Shown piece after piece: positions 43,772-52,027 of a stretch of 52,027 nucleotides of DNA. The notes below the pieces were generated by a model, which searched no databases, was not told the origin of the DNA, and saw only the letters and a list, made by a program, of their open reading frames with translations. Made by a program: the position numbers and the translations under genes. Origin of the DNA: Sulfoacidibacillus ferrooxidans (lineage in GTDB: Bacteria > Bacillota > Bacilli > Alicyclobacillales > SLC66); contig NZ_JALBUF010000011.1 in the NCBI RefSeq assembly GCF_022606465.1, positions 1-52,027 of the forward strand, read 5' to 3'. The first letter of the stretch is position 1; each line of letters begins with the position of its first letter.

Positions 43772-44820
43772 GTGAGCCCCTCCACAAACGCAGCGTCAAT
43801 TTTCGCAATAAAGCGTGCTAGTAAAACACCGGTAAGCCGTACGTCCTCAAAATCAAGCGTTTCTACTGATGTATGCATATAGCGAAGTGGGATAGACAGA
43901 AGTGCAGTAGGAATGCCCACTTGAACAATTTGCATAGGATCTGCATCCGTCCATGTAGGACCTTGACTCACTTCAATTTGTAATGGGATGTTTTCTAATT
44001 GTGCGATCTCTTTTAACGCGGTAAAAAGTTTCGGATGAATGCGTGGTCCAAGTGTTAAAACAGGTCCTGCCCCAAGTTTCTTAGCTAGATCGGATGTGAC
44101 ACCTGGCGTTTCCCCGTGACAAACATCAATTGCTACAGCTATATCAGGCATGAGGCCAAAAGCAGCTGTCTGCGCCCCTTTGCTACCGATTTCTTCCTGC
44201 ATTGTACCGACTGCAAATACATCAGCCGTATGACGAAGTTTACGCAATTCATCAAGGCATATAGCCATAGCCGTAACACTAGCACGGTTATCCATCGCTT
44301 TACCACTCATGCGATCCCCAAGAAGTTGCATCGTATTACGATGCATTGTAATACGATCACCAACCGTTACCACTTCTAAAACATGCTCCTCACTCATACC
44401 AAGATCAATAAATAGTTCATGTAGCGGAATTGATTTTTGTCTTTCTTCTAATGTCGAAAGATGTGGTGGCTTTGAGCCTATAATGCCGATGAGAGAATCC
44501 CTTCCATGAACAACTACTTCTTGCCCGAGTAGTGTTCGCGGATCAAAACCTCCAACTTGTGCTACTCGCAAAAAACCGCCTTTTTCAATTTTAGAAACCA
44601 TCAGGGTGATTTCATCTGTATGTGCAGCAATCATGACACGCGGGTGTATAGATTCCCCTTCACCTTTTACAAGGAGTGTAAGATTACCCACTGAATCTGT
44701 GGTGCTCTCATTGACTAAAGCGTGTGTTGCCTCCTCTAAGACACGAGTGACGCGCGCCTCGTCTCCTGAACCACCTGCTGTTTCTGTCAAGCGGATCAGC
44801 AGTTGTTTGCCATCCAGCAA
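43753..44820 (-). CDS. M42-family aminopeptidase
   Basis: First of three tandem M42 genes. Motifs: AAHTDEITLMV, AMDNRASVTAMAICL, GTMQEEIGSKGAQ, IDVCHGETPG, and PLRYMHTSVETLDFED. All metal and catalytic positions are present. Substrate specificity within M42 cannot be fixed. The TTG start is chosen because GGAGGG lies 7 bases upstream; an ATG eight codons earlier has no SD. This gives 355 residues. Confidence 0.88.
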   Translation of the reverse strand: MLDGKQLLIRLTETAGGSGDEARVTRVLEEATHALVNESTTDSVGNLTLLVKGEGESIHPRVMIAAHTDEITLMVSKIEKGGFLRVAQVGGFDPRTLLGQEVVVHGRDSLIGIIGSKPPHLSTLEERQKSIPLHELFIDLGMSEEHVLEVVTVGDRITMHRNTMQLLGDRMSGKAMDNRASVTAMAICLDELRKLRHTADVFAVGTMQEEIGSKGAQTAAFGLMPDIAVAIDVCHGETPGVTSDLAKKLGAGPVLTLGPRIHPKLFTALKEIAQLENIPLQIEVSQGPTWTDADPMQIVQVGIPTALLSIPLRYMHTSVETLDFEDVRLTGVLLARFIAKIDAAFVEGLTCYLND

Positions 44821-44859
44821 GTTGATACCCTCCATATGCTGCATATTTGCAGCGGTCAG

Positions 44860-45792
44860 TTATGATTCATGTACTTGATGTGCTAGTTTTTTTTCGAGTT
44901 GTTGTAAGTCATCAGGTAATTCACTAACGCATACAATGTACTCTTTTGTAACAGGGTGTACAAAGGTAAGCTGATAAGCATGCAAAGCCTGTCTAGATAT
45001 AAATGGAATAGAAGAGATCTCCTCGCCATATAGAGTATCCCCTAGAACTGAATGCCCTACGGAAGAAAGGTGCACTCTAATCTGATGAGTTCGCCCTGTT
45101 TCTAATATCACACGTACTTTTGTTGCGTATCCCTGTTCATATCTACATAAGACTTTAACATGTGTCACTGCAGGTTTGGCAGATGGAAGATCACCAGTTA
45201 CATCCACTATGCGTTTTACCGTTTGGTCTTGCGCTATTCCAATTGGTGTATCGATAGTCAAATCATCATTTTCCATAAGGCCATACACGAAAGAAAGATA
45301 TTCGCGGTGAATATCCCGCTTGCGTAGAGCACGAGATAGCCTTTCATGGGCAAGTTTATGCTTAGCGATCATGAGCAATCCTGATGTATTGCGATCGAGG
45401 CGATGCACAGGACGAAAACGATACGATTCTCCTCGACTGCACATGTGAAATGCAACGGCGGAGGCAAGTGTTCCCGTTCGTTCTCGACTTGTAGGATGAA
45501 CAAGCAAGCCAGCTTGTTTATTGACGACAAGAAGGTGCTCATCTTCATATGCGATATCTAAAGCAATTGGTTCAGGTGGAAAATGTACTTCTATTTCATC
45601 CACCTGTAATACTGTGATTTTGTCATGAGTATGAATTCGACTTGTTAAAAATATGGGCTTCCCATTTAACTGAATATGCCCAGCATTGAGTAGATCGCGG
45701 CGTAGCCTTTTGCTTAAAGCAAGGTGGCTAAGTACATTTTTGACCATCAGACCATCTTCATCTGCAGTCACAATTTTTTCGAAATAAAGCAC
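44860..45792 (-). CDS. RluD-family 23S rRNA-type pseudouridine synthase
   Basis: Isomerises uridines in rRNA or tRNA. The N-terminal S4 RNA-binding domain (about 15-75) has LSHLALSKRLRRDLLNAGHIQLNG. The catalytic domain has PVHRLDRNTSGLLMIAK (catalytic Asp in HRLD) and the late TGRTHQIRVHLSSVGHSVLGD. The target site is not clear; B. subtilis has several such enzymes (YlyB, YjbO, YhcT). The GTG start is chosen because AAGGCGG lies 8 bases upstream; the longer frame would overlap the divergent gene. Length 310 is normal. Confidence 0.92.
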   Translation of the reverse strand: MLYFEKIVTADEDGLMVKNVLSHLALSKRLRRDLLNAGHIQLNGKPIFLTSRIHTHDKITVLQVDEIEVHFPPEPIALDIAYEDEHLLVVNKQAGLLVHPTSRERTGTLASAVAFHMCSRGESYRFRPVHRLDRNTSGLLMIAKHKLAHERLSRALRKRDIHREYLSFVYGLMENDDLTIDTPIGIAQDQTVKRIVDVTGDLPSAKPAVTHVKVLCRYEQGYATKVRVILETGRTHQIRVHLSSVGHSVLGDTLYGEEISSIPFISRQALHAYQLTFVHPVTKEYIVCVSELPDDLQQLEKKLAHQVHES

Positions 45793-45818
45793 TAAACGAA
45801 CCGCCTTTATGGCATGTG

Positions 45819-45847
45819 TTGTCCACTCGTGTGTATACTTGTACAAA
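45819..45847 (+). promoter_or_regulatory. possible promoter of the YpmS-like gene
   Basis: TTGTCC and TACAAA are separated by 17 bases and end 37 bases before the start codon at 45884. Confidence 0.4.
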
Positions 45848-45883
45848 TGCCTATTCATGACTAGCTTTTGCGAGGTGTTACAC

Positions 45884-46531
45884 ATGAATTCAAGAAATCC
45901 AAACATCAATCAATCACGTGATTATGAAAAAAAACAAGTTGCAAGTATTACGAAAAAAAGTTTCGTAGCAGGTTTTTTTACAGGAATACTGATTGTATTA
46001 GTTACTCTTGTTCTATTTGCTGTAGGTACTCTTCGTTATTTAGAGCAAAAGGCTCAGCAAACTTCTGTTTTTGCAATTGCTCCTGACCAAGGATCAAATA
46101 ATAGCAGGGTACAACTTTACTTTCCATTGGACAAGTTTCTCTCGTGGCGTTCGTCTAGTAAACTACAACTAGGGATGGTTGGCGATGAAGTTTCTATCCA
46201 TTTAAACGTTCATCCTTTTACCCAATTTCCTGTACAAGTTGCAGTATCCATTCAAGGGGTCCCCAATGTGTACCATGGTTATTTTATGCTTAGTCAAGTA
46301 CATGGTTCTGTTGACGGATTACCGGTTCCTACTCCGTGGTTACTCACAGCTATCTCTGATGAGGGTGCACAATATGGCGTACATGTAAGTAGCCATAAAG
46401 ATGCACTTTATATTGAAAAAACGTTTGGTGAATACCGTCTGGTAGGATACGATGCGCAATCGCAAGATTTGATTATATCGCTTCCAGTACAAACTGTAGA
46501 ACATGCTGCAAGAGGACAAGTCGCTCTATAA
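45884..46531 (+). CDS. single-pass membrane protein, YpmS/DUF2140-like
   Basis: 215 residues: a basic cytoplasmic N-terminus (1-25), one membrane segment (about 27-50), then an exported beta-rich domain. The pattern of short strands ending in a LIISLPV stretch, and a central [15 protein letters not shown] segment, resembles B. subtilis YpmS (DUF2140). The match is by pattern only and moderate. SD GAGGTG lies 6 bases before the ATG; an upstream ATG in the frame lacks an SD. It converges with the CoA-transferase gene, overlapping by 6 bases. Confidence 0.7.
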   Translation: MNSRNPNINQSRDYEKKQVASITKKSFVAGFFTGILIVLVTLVLFAVGTLRYLEQKAQQTSVFAIAPDQGSNNSRVQLYFPLDKFLSWRSSSKLQLGMVGDEVSIHLNVHPFTQFPVQVAVSIQGVPNVYHGYFMLSQVHGSVDGLPVPTPWLLTAISDEGAQYGVHVSSHKDALYIEKTFGEYRLVGYDAQSQDLIISLPVQTVEHAARGQVAL

Positions 46532-47182
46532 AGCCATCTCTGTTATTGGATGAACAACGAGCAGTGGGGCACCTGTAAGGTTCCTCACTTCTTGTTCTGT
46601 ATGTCCTGGTGCAATTTCAAGAAGTACTAACCCTTCAGATGTTACATCGATAACTGCTAAATCAGTAATAATGCGATTCACTACACCTTTCCCTGTTAAC
46701 GGTAGCGCACAGGTTTTAAGAATCTTCGGGTCGCCATTTTTGCTGACATGGTCCATAGTGACGATGAGTCGCTTTGCGCCATGTACTAGGTCCATAGCTC
46801 CCCCCATGCCTTTTACCATCTTACCTGGAATCATCCAATTGGCAAGATCACCTGTTTCAGATACCTCCATAGCACCTAAAATGGCTACATCGATATGCCC
46901 ACCACGAATCATTGCGAAAGACTCTGCACTAGAAAAAAAGGATGAGCCTTTTACAATAGTGACTGTTTCCTTCCCTGCGTTAATCAAATCCGGATCAACT
47001 TGATTATCTGTCGGATAGGGACCAATACCAAGTAGTCCATTTTCCGAATGCAAAATTACATCTGCATCACTAGGTATGTAGTTTGCAACAAGCGTAGGCA
47101 TACCGATGCCAAGATTAACATAAGAGCCTTTAGGGATTTCTTTTGCTGCACGTTGTACAATTTGTTCACGTGTAAGTGCCAT
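46526..47182 (-). CDS. scoB: 3-oxoacid CoA-transferase subunit B
   Basis: Beta subunit of a class I CoA-transferase moving CoA from succinyl-CoA (or acetyl-CoA) to acetoacetate or a related acid. Seen: [23 protein letters not shown] with the catalytic Glu47, and [30 protein letters not shown] (about 103-132). Length 218 is normal. Donor/acceptor specificity (Sco, Ato or Ctf) cannot be fixed. It follows scoA by 16 bases with an SD in the gap. Confidence 0.9.
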   Translation of the reverse strand: MALTREQIVQRAAKEIPKGSYVNLGIGMPTLVANYIPSDADVILHSENGLLGIGPYPTDNQVDPDLINAGKETVTIVKGSSFFSSAESFAMIRGGHIDVAILGAMEVSETGDLANWMIPGKMVKGMGGAMDLVHGAKRLIVTMDHVSKNGDPKILKTCALPLTGKGVVNRIITDLAVIDVTSEGLVLLEIAPGHTEQEVRNLTGAPLLVVHPITEMAL

Positions 47183-47198
47183 GTAAGTTTACTCTCCT

Positions 47199-47891
47199 CT
47201 AAGCCCGAATTGTCCGTCGTTCAATTCGCTTTTCATAATGTTCACCTACTATGACGCGTTGTACGTAAATACTTGGTGTGTGAATCTGAGCCGGATCCAA
47301 TTCGCCTGTCTCTACAATTTCTTCGACTTCGACAATGGTAATTTTACCCGCTGTAGCCATCATAGGATTAAAGTTTTGAGCTGTTTCGTGAAAGATTAAA
47401 TTACCTAAACGATCTGCTTTCCATGCTTTAATTAATGCAAAATCCGCGGTGATATGATATTCCAGCAAGTATTCTTTACCGTTTATTTCGCGTGTTTCTT
47501 TTCCTTTTGCAATCGGCGTCCCTACTCCTGCAGGTGTATAAAATCCGCCAATACCTGCTCCACCTGCACGAATTCTTTCTGCAAGTGTACCTTGTGGTAC
47601 CAGTTCAACTTCTAGTTCACCACTCAAATACTGACGTTCAAACGTTTTATTTTCTCCTACATAAGAAGAAACCATTTTTTTAATTTGCTTGTTTTGTAGC
47701 AGGAGACCAAGTCCGAAATCATCGACACCGCAATTATTACTAATGCACGTAAGATCACTGATACCGCTTTCTTGAATAGCTGCAATTAAATTTTCCGGGA
47801 TCCCAACTAGACCAAATCCCCCAACTAATAGTGTGCTACCTGGTTTTATATCGGCTATAGCTGCTAATGCTGATGGGTAAACCTTATCCAA
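47199..47891 (-). CDS. scoA: 3-oxoacid CoA-transferase subunit A
   Basis: Alpha subunit partner of the downstream gene. Seen: [88 protein letters not shown] (about 73-125), and [24 protein letters not shown]. Length 230 is typical. The SD GGAGGAG lies before the ATG. Confidence 0.92.
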   Translation of the reverse strand: MDKVYPSALAAIADIKPGSTLLVGGFGLVGIPENLIAAIQESGISDLTCISNNCGVDDFGLGLLLQNKQIKKMVSSYVGENKTFERQYLSGELEVELVPQGTLAERIRAGGAGIGGFYTPAGVGTPIAKGKETREINGKEYLLEYHITADFALIKAWKADRLGNLIFHETAQNFNPMMATAGKITIVEVEEIVETGELDPAQIHTPSIYVQRVIVGEHYEKRIERRTIRA

Positions 47892-47940
47892 GAATCACTC
47901 CTCCTCTCTTCATCATACTATCATATCAAGAGACAGTCCG

Positions 47941-48585
47941 TCATGTGCTAGTGCTTGTAATAGGTGATCTTTTTATCATGCGATAGTCAACAATTGCGTA
48001 TCCATTTTTTTGATATAATTGAACTGCGTCGACATTCGTTTTTGTTACGAAAATTTGAAAGGCGCGAGTTCCGCGGTTAGATAGCCATTTTTCAGATTCT
48101 TGTAGTGCAAAGGTTCCGGCTCCCTGCCCACGCCATGTTTCTTCCATATACATTTCACCAATGATTCCGATCCTCTCCATGCTAAGTGGATCTAAAGACT
48201 CTGTAATAAAGACATACCCGACATTTTCACCAGAAGCAGTTTCAATCATCAGCGCTAGTCCTTCATTTTGAGTCATCATTCGATTGATCTGAGAAACGAA
48301 TGTGGCTGCCTCTTGACGATTGCGTAACATACGCCTCGTTTCTTGTGCATCGTGTGGTAATAAAGCCATTTTTCTCCACATGTCATTTTGTAATACAACA
48401 ATCTCCGTGTGGTATTGTTCAACGCGTTCGCGGTCGCGCATAAATTGAAATGGTCGCGCAACATAAGTCGTTGTATGGACTGGTTGTAATGAGATTTTCG
48501 TCGTTGTCTGAGGAGTTTTCTTGTTTTTGGTTAATTGATGTCTCTGAGTTTTCTTCTGTGTTTTTGGATATGCTTTACGCGGCAC
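47941..48585 (-). CDS. GNAT-family N-acetyltransferase
   Basis: The acetyl-CoA-binding motif A is clear: GEMYMEETWRGQGAGTFALQESEKWL (about 140-165), followed by a strand and VQLYQKNGYAIVDYRMIK, the usual GNAT C-terminal element. The first about 35 residues are a Lys/Thr/Gln-rich, probably disordered tail not typical of the family. The substrate is unknown. It stands alone between scoA and the Toprim gene; no SD was verified. Confidence 0.85.
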   Translation of the reverse strand: MPRKAYPKTQKKTQRHQLTKNKKTPQTTTKISLQPVHTTTYVARPFQFMRDRERVEQYHTEIVVLQNDMWRKMALLPHDAQETRRMLRNRQEAATFVSQINRMMTQNEGLALMIETASGENVGYVFITESLDPLSMERIGIIGEMYMEETWRGQGAGTFALQESEKWLSNRGTRAFQIFVTKTNVDAVQLYQKNGYAIVDYRMIKRSPITSTST

Positions 48586-48659
48586 ATGCTTTCGCTCCCT
48601 TAACGTAATTTGCGGTATTGTTGGATTTTACGCAAGGGAGCTTGGGCACATGTGTATCG

Positions 48660-48989
48660 TCAGCTGATTTCTGACAAAAGTTCATATCGCTCTAAAATGT
48701 GCATGAGATAAACAATTGGAGTTTTTTCCACACCTCCATATTCAGCCTTCGTGTGTAAATGGATGGCATCTGGAATTTCTTCAGTGAGTATCCCTCTTAT
48801 TCTTCTGCCCGCTTGATCTTGATCAGTAAATACATACACCTTTGCATCACCAATCGCATTTTTTAGTTGCATTAAGTGTTCATGTGTCGGAATTCCGTAA
48901 GTACATAGAACCAAAGTATCTCTTTTAATTAAAGAAGCTAAACGTTCTTTGTCGTGTTTGCCTTCTACGATGATAATATTTTCATGCAT
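48660..48989 (-). CDS. small Toprim-domain protein (YusF-like)
   Basis: 109 residues, essentially one Toprim domain as in RNase M5 and primases. The acidic metal motifs are IIIVEGKHDKERL (conserved Glu) and VFTDQDQAGRRI (DxD). Toprim-only proteins such as B. subtilis YusF lack a defined role. The ATG with GGAG 9 bases upstream is used; the frame is open 13 codons further. It lies between the GNAT and thioesterase genes. Confidence 0.82.
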   Translation of the reverse strand: MHENIIIVEGKHDKERLASLIKRDTLVLCTYGIPTHEHLMQLKNAIGDAKVYVFTDQDQAGRRIRGILTEEIPDAIHLHTKAEYGGVEKTPIVYLMHILERYELLSEIS

Positions 48990-49052
48990 AGCGCAACACT
49001 CCTTTAAGTACAAGCGCAGTGAGTTCAAGCAATTGTACTTGCTTTTTAGTGA

Positions 49053-49472
49053 TTACCGTATGTCTGGTACGCCGTCTGGGGCACTCATGTGCTTTGATAA
49101 AATCTCTCGGACATCAGCTGTAATCGGTGTAGCCTGTTGGTCTTTATAATCATAGCTAATCATGACTGCTTGCCCTCGTGCAACCCATAAACCATCAGCA
49201 TTTTGCAATGCGTGTTCAATCATCATGCTCGATGAACCAATGCGGCTAAGCCATGTGTATACCGTAATAGTTTCTGCAAATGTGACTTGCCGTAAATAGT
49301 CACATCTCGTTGAAGCTACAATTAAATTCCATTCGTTGAGGTCTAGTGTTGGAATAAATAATGAAAATAGATCAACTCGTGCTTCCTCCATATACACATA
49401 ATATGTCGTGTTATTCACATGACCTAAACCATCGCACTCACTAAATCGTACATTTATTTGTTTTGTAAACAT
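49053..49472 (-). CDS. hotdog-fold acyl-CoA thioesterase (4HBT/YbgC type)
   Basis: Predicted to hydrolyse acyl-CoA thioesters. The N-terminus has the 4HBT active-site pattern RFSECDGLGHVNNTTYYVYMEEARVDLF, with the likely catalytic Asp14. The rest fits a single hotdog domain. The ATG is preceded by AAGGAGGAG; the frame is open 17 codons upstream. Length 139 is normal. The substrate is not known. Confidence 0.88.
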   Translation of the reverse strand: MFTKQINVRFSECDGLGHVNNTTYYVYMEEARVDLFSLFIPTLDLNEWNLIVASTRCDYLRQVTFAETITVYTWLSRIGSSSMMIEHALQNADGLWVARGQAVMISYDYKDQQATPITADVREILSKHMSAPDGVPDIR

Positions 49473-49771
49473 CGCTAATCTCCTCCTTCGTTGTGAAACA
49501 GAAAATGATAATCGTATTGTCACTATGTACTACTCTGTGTTTGAGCCATACAGCTATGTTTAAGAATCAAAGAGACATCTAAACTCATCTGTATTATAAC
49601 GTTACTCAAAATAATTTTCAGAGAGACAAGGAAAAGCCTTAATTTAGCGGTTAATATTACGTACACATTATTTTTTATTACAAAAACATTACAAAATGGG
49701 CTGTTCATCTTCTTGCATATATCGTAAGATGACATTGAGGTTACAAAGAGATGTATGCGGAGGAACATGAG

Positions 49772-51169
49772 ATGAATAAAAAAATCGTTACAGGCACACT
49801 TGTTGTGGGTTTAGTAGTGGCGTCACTAGTAGGTACAAGTCAGATAAAACAACATGCATTTGCATCACAAGTACACCTGATGCCAAAGCAAACAGTAACT
49901 GAGCGAAAGTTTCCATGGCCTTACCATGCAATGCTTGCTATTGAATCTGATGCGGACCACACCGATCTTAGAAAGTTTAATATCATCCATGAATTTTTAA
50001 ATACAAAATCCGAAACGATGCTCGGACAAGGTTTAGGACTAGACATTTCGGACTCGTTTTTTCTATACAACGGCTCTAATGAACCACGTAAAATTGATTA
50101 CAATGGTGAAACTGTAAAAAATGAGATGACTATGTTTGATGGAATATCTAATATTCCATCAGCGGATGCACCAATACTACTGTACTATATTCGCCATGGA
50201 TGGATTGATACTTTCCATAGTGCAGGCGATTTTTCACGTGTCAACTCAAGTACAACTATATTTTCGCGAGAACTCGAAATCAATGCTCTCAATTTTTTAA
50301 AGAAGCAAAACGAGGTTCCAATTACTGTTTTCACTGATCATGGAAATCAATCAAACGTTGCAAACTTTGGTTCATATACCGCATTTGATCAATATATGGA
50401 GGGTGATAACCCACAATCGAAGTATTATATCACAGACCTACTAGAGCAAGAGGGAGTTCGTTATGTATGGTCAGATCACTTTGGCGATCAATTTAGCTAT
50501 CCGTCCATGATTTATCCTATTACATTGCGAGACGGCTCGAAAATGTGGGGGTTTTATCGCTTCACAGGAACGCGAAAAGTGGCATATGAACCCGGACTAG
50601 GTCAGGTTGCCAATTGGGATACGATGTGGAATCCAGCAGACTTAGGAGAACAGTTAGATTCTTCTCGCCTAAATGCATTAGTACAATCAGGCGGATACAC
50701 TATTATCGCAACCCATTTAGAGGGTAATGCTAATCTATTTCCATTTAATTATTCTACAATCGAGGCATTAGTTCATCTTTCGCATATGCAAGATCACGGA
50801 TTGATTCTAGTCGCAAGTACTAGTCGCTTATTGCAATATAATCTCATGCAACAAGGATTACGTGATCAAATTCTATATCATGCATCGACTGGGACTACCG
50901 ACATTAATATCACTCAAATTATTGATCCTGTAAATGGTGACTTTATACCAACTGTCAGTCAACTACACGGCATCACCTTTACTTTAAAAGACCCATCTGA
51001 TGCAATGATCAGCATACATGGAGTTCCAATACCTGACTCTGATATCGTTCGTTCTTTACACACGATCGGAATACGTTGGTATACACCTGATACAACAAAT
51101 TGGGCAATCACAACCACAAGTCCAATATATGCTCATCTAAAACAAGAGATGGAGACCCTTATGAAGTAG
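49772..51169 (+). CDS. large exported protein of unknown function, possibly carbohydrate-active
   Basis: 465 residues with a clear signal peptide (about 1-32, ending FASQ). The mature part begins with AIESDADHTD, and has WIDTFHSAGDFS, FTDHGNQSN, VWSDHFGDQ and IIATHLEGN. This spread of Asp and His motifs recalls polysaccharide-deacetylase-like (beta/alpha) barrels, but the TFDDGP and HxxxH CE4 motifs are absent, so the assignment is only a guess. A C-terminal beta-like region (about 380-465) follows. The ATG has GGAGG 8 bases upstream. It is flanked by intergenic regions on both sides; no obvious promoter box was found in 49473-49771. Confidence 0.75.
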   Translation: MNKKIVTGTLVVGLVVASLVGTSQIKQHAFASQVHLMPKQTVTERKFPWPYHAMLAIESDADHTDLRKFNIIHEFLNTKSETMLGQGLGLDISDSFFLYNGSNEPRKIDYNGETVKNEMTMFDGISNIPSADAPILLYYIRHGWIDTFHSAGDFSRVNSSTTIFSRELEINALNFLKKQNEVPITVFTDHGNQSNVANFGSYTAFDQYMEGDNPQSKYYITDLLEQEGVRYVWSDHFGDQFSYPSMIYPITLRDGSKMWGFYRFTGTRKVAYEPGLGQVANWDTMWNPADLGEQLDSSRLNALVQSGGYTIIATHLEGNANLFPFNYSTIEALVHLSHMQDHGLILVASTSRLLQYNLMQQGLRDQILYHASTGTTDINITQIIDPVNGDFIPTVSQLHGITFTLKDPSDAMISIHGVPIPDSDIVRSLHTIGIRWYTPDTTNWAITTTSPIYAHLKQEMETLMK

Positions 51170-51275
51170 AGAATCTTATGATGCAATCCTCCCTACTTCT
51201 ACGATTGATTAAAGCAACATGTAATACCTTATTGGACAAATAAATTCTCTGCTTTAGGGAACCCTATACTAAATG

Positions 51276-51320
51276 ACCAGTAACAACTATTTTGTGTTAC
51301 TGGTTCATAAATACACCTTA
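51276..51320 (+). terminator. probable terminator after the exported protein
   Basis: ACCAGTAAC and GTTACTGGT form a 9-bp stem with an 11-base loop, about 105 bases after the stop. The T run (TTATTTTTT) comes about 15 bases after the stem, so it is not ideal. Confidence 0.55.
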
Positions 51321-51403
51321 TTTTTTATACTACATACATAACGGCTATAATGAAAAGTAATATGGGGATGAAAACAAATAATGATGTTGATCTAAGTTAA
51401 CAT

Positions 51404-51423
51404 AATATTATTATTGTAATATT
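51404..51423. promoter_or_regulatory. AATATTA-N6-TAATATT inverted repeat, possible operator
   Basis: A perfect 7-bp inverted repeat with a 6-base spacer, 31 bases before the rhodanese start codon, flanked by two GTTAAC sequences. A TATAAT box lies at 51346-51351. The arrangement looks like an operator of an ArsR-type regulator; no regulator gene is in the window. Confidence 0.5.
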
Positions 51424-51454
51424 GCTTAGGTTAACCTATAAAGGTGGAGTTCAT

Positions 51455-51802
51455 TTGAATTTATTAAATTTATTTCGTCACCCAAATCAATTAATAGATC
51501 TAACACCGCAAGAAGTTCAAAATAAATCTGTTCACGGAGCATCTTATATCATAGATGTTCGTTCTAAAGGTGAGTATCAATCTGGACATATTGATGGTGC
51601 ACAACATTATCCTTTAGGTCAAGAACATGAAATTCTTAACCATTTTTCAAAAGAAGATCATATAATTCTTATTTGTAAAACTGGCCATCGCAGTCAAGCA
51701 GCAGCAAATGAATTATTTAAACTTGGATTTATTCATGTATCCCATCTAAAAGGTGGAATGGACAAGTGGAAACGCGAGGAAAAACCTGTGAGAAAAGAAT
51801 AA
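51455..51802 (+). CDS. rhodanese-domain protein
   Basis: Single-domain sulfurtransferase of 115 residues. Seen: IIDVRSKGEYQSGHIDGA, and the active-site loop CKTGHRS with the persulfide Cys74, then the HLKGGMDKW C-terminal pattern. The TTG start is chosen because GGTGGAG lies 5 bases upstream; an ATG 11 codons earlier has no SD. A terminator follows, so it is probably a single-gene unit under the inverted repeat at 51404-51423. Confidence 0.88.
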   Translation: MNLLNLFRHPNQLIDLTPQEVQNKSVHGASYIIDVRSKGEYQSGHIDGAQHYPLGQEHEILNHFSKEDHIILICKTGHRSQAAANELFKLGFIHVSHLKGGMDKWKREEKPVRKE

Positions 51803-51823
51803 TAAATGAAACAATTGAGTAAC

Positions 51824-51856
51824 AACCATCCCATAGATGATATGGTGATGGTTTTT
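51824..51856 (+). terminator. terminator after the rhodanese gene
   Basis: ACCATC-CCAT and ATGG-T-GATGGT form a stem with one bulge and a 7-base loop, followed by TTTTT. Confidence 0.8.
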
Positions 51857-51887
51857 ACCTAATTGAAAGTAAGATTCATACCCATGC

Positions 51888-51937
51888 AAAAAAGAACGAC
51901 AGAGTCTAGGGCTTCATAACCTTAGACTCTCTCGTTC
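51888..51937 (-). terminator. rrn operon terminator
   Basis: On the minus strand a long stem (GAACGA, then AGAGTCTA, and their complements with one internal mismatch) is followed by six T. It lies about 15 bases after the 5S rRNA 3' end. Confidence 0.9.
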
Positions 51938-51952
51938 TCGTATCGTGCACTT

Positions 51953-52027
51953 GCCTGGCAACGACCTACTCTCCCAGGACCCTGCGGTCCAAGTACCATC
52001 GGCGCTGGAGGGCTTAACCTTCGTGTT
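51953..52027 (-). rRNA. rrf: 5S rRNA (partial, 3' part)
   Basis: The reverse complement of the window end reads AACACGAAGGTTAAGCC, CTCCAGCGCCGATGGTAC, TTGGACCGCAGGGTCC and TGGGAGAGTAGGTCG in order, ending in TTGCCAGGCA, the conserved 3' two-thirds of bacterial 5S rRNA. The gene is cut by the right edge. Its direction means an rrn operon lies to the right and ends here. Confidence 0.95.

Noticed and set aside
45809-45883. N-terminal extension of the YpmS-like protein
   Set aside because: The ATG at 45884 has the SD; the extension would overlap the divergent pseudouridine synthase start region.
1-52027. CRISPR arrays, insertion sequences, prophage or tRNA genes
   Set aside because: No repeat-spacer pattern, transposase, integrase or tRNA cloverleaf was seen by eye; the window is almost all core chromosome.

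Overview
The window comes from a spore-forming, low-to-moderate GC member of the Bacillota. The gene order closely follows the Bacillus subtilis ypiB-ypjA-ypjC-ypjD-dapB-mgsA-bshB1-bshA-cca-birA-panBC-dinG-ypmA-ypmB-asnS-dnaD chromosome segment and the aroC-aroB-trp-tyrA supraoperon. Bacillithiol genes, a YlbJ sporulation protein and an acid-type G1 (glutamic) peptidase suggest an acidophilic Alicyclobacillaceae-like organism; that placement is inference. Most genes are on the minus strand. Many start at GTG or TTG behind a good Shine-Dalgarno (SD) sequence, so several starts given here are downstream of the longest open frame.

Left part (1-4.3 kb): a possible protein tail, a secreted G1 peptidase with a low-complexity tail, a lone MotB-like stator protein, a polysaccharide deacetylase, a small Cys-rich protein and dnaD. 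From 4.3 to 24.3 kb lies a long minus-strand housekeeping run: mazG-like, dapB, mgsA, bshB1, bshA, cca, birA, panB, panC, a TPR protein, dinG, rex, mtnP, mtaD, surE, ypmA, ypmB/tseB, a membrane protein, a short FtsH-like protease, asnS and dnaD. Compared with B. subtilis, panD, aspB and nth are not at their usual places, while the rex-mtnP-mtaD-surE block, the TPR gene and the protease pair are extra.

Middle (24.4-33.2 kb): ylbJ, uppP, a YkvI-like transporter, YitT/YpjC, YpjA (DUF1405), YpiF (DUF2487), an unknown 161-residue repeat protein under its own c-di-AMP (ydaO/yuaA) riboswitch, YpiB and an XPB-like helicase-associated protein.

Aromatic block (33.4-41.6 kb): aroC-aroB, then trpDCFBA-tyrA without trpE. 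The aroB-trpD gap carries a promoter, an array of GAG/TAG triplets typical of a TRAP binding site, and a terminator just before trpD. This is read as a TRAP-type attenuator.

Right part (41.7-52.0 kb): three tandem M42 aminopeptidases, one lacking key residues; an RluD-type pseudouridine synthase; a YpmS-like membrane protein; a 3-oxoacid CoA-transferase pair; a GNAT acetyltransferase; a Toprim protein; a thioesterase; a large exported protein of unknown function; a rhodanese; and the 3' part of a 5S rRNA gene (minus strand) with its terminator, the end of an rrn operon lying beyond the right edge.

The best candidates for something new are the riboswitch-controlled 22-residue-repeat protein and the TRAP-like leader placed before trpD rather than trpE. 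The predicted catalytically dead M42 paralogue comes next.
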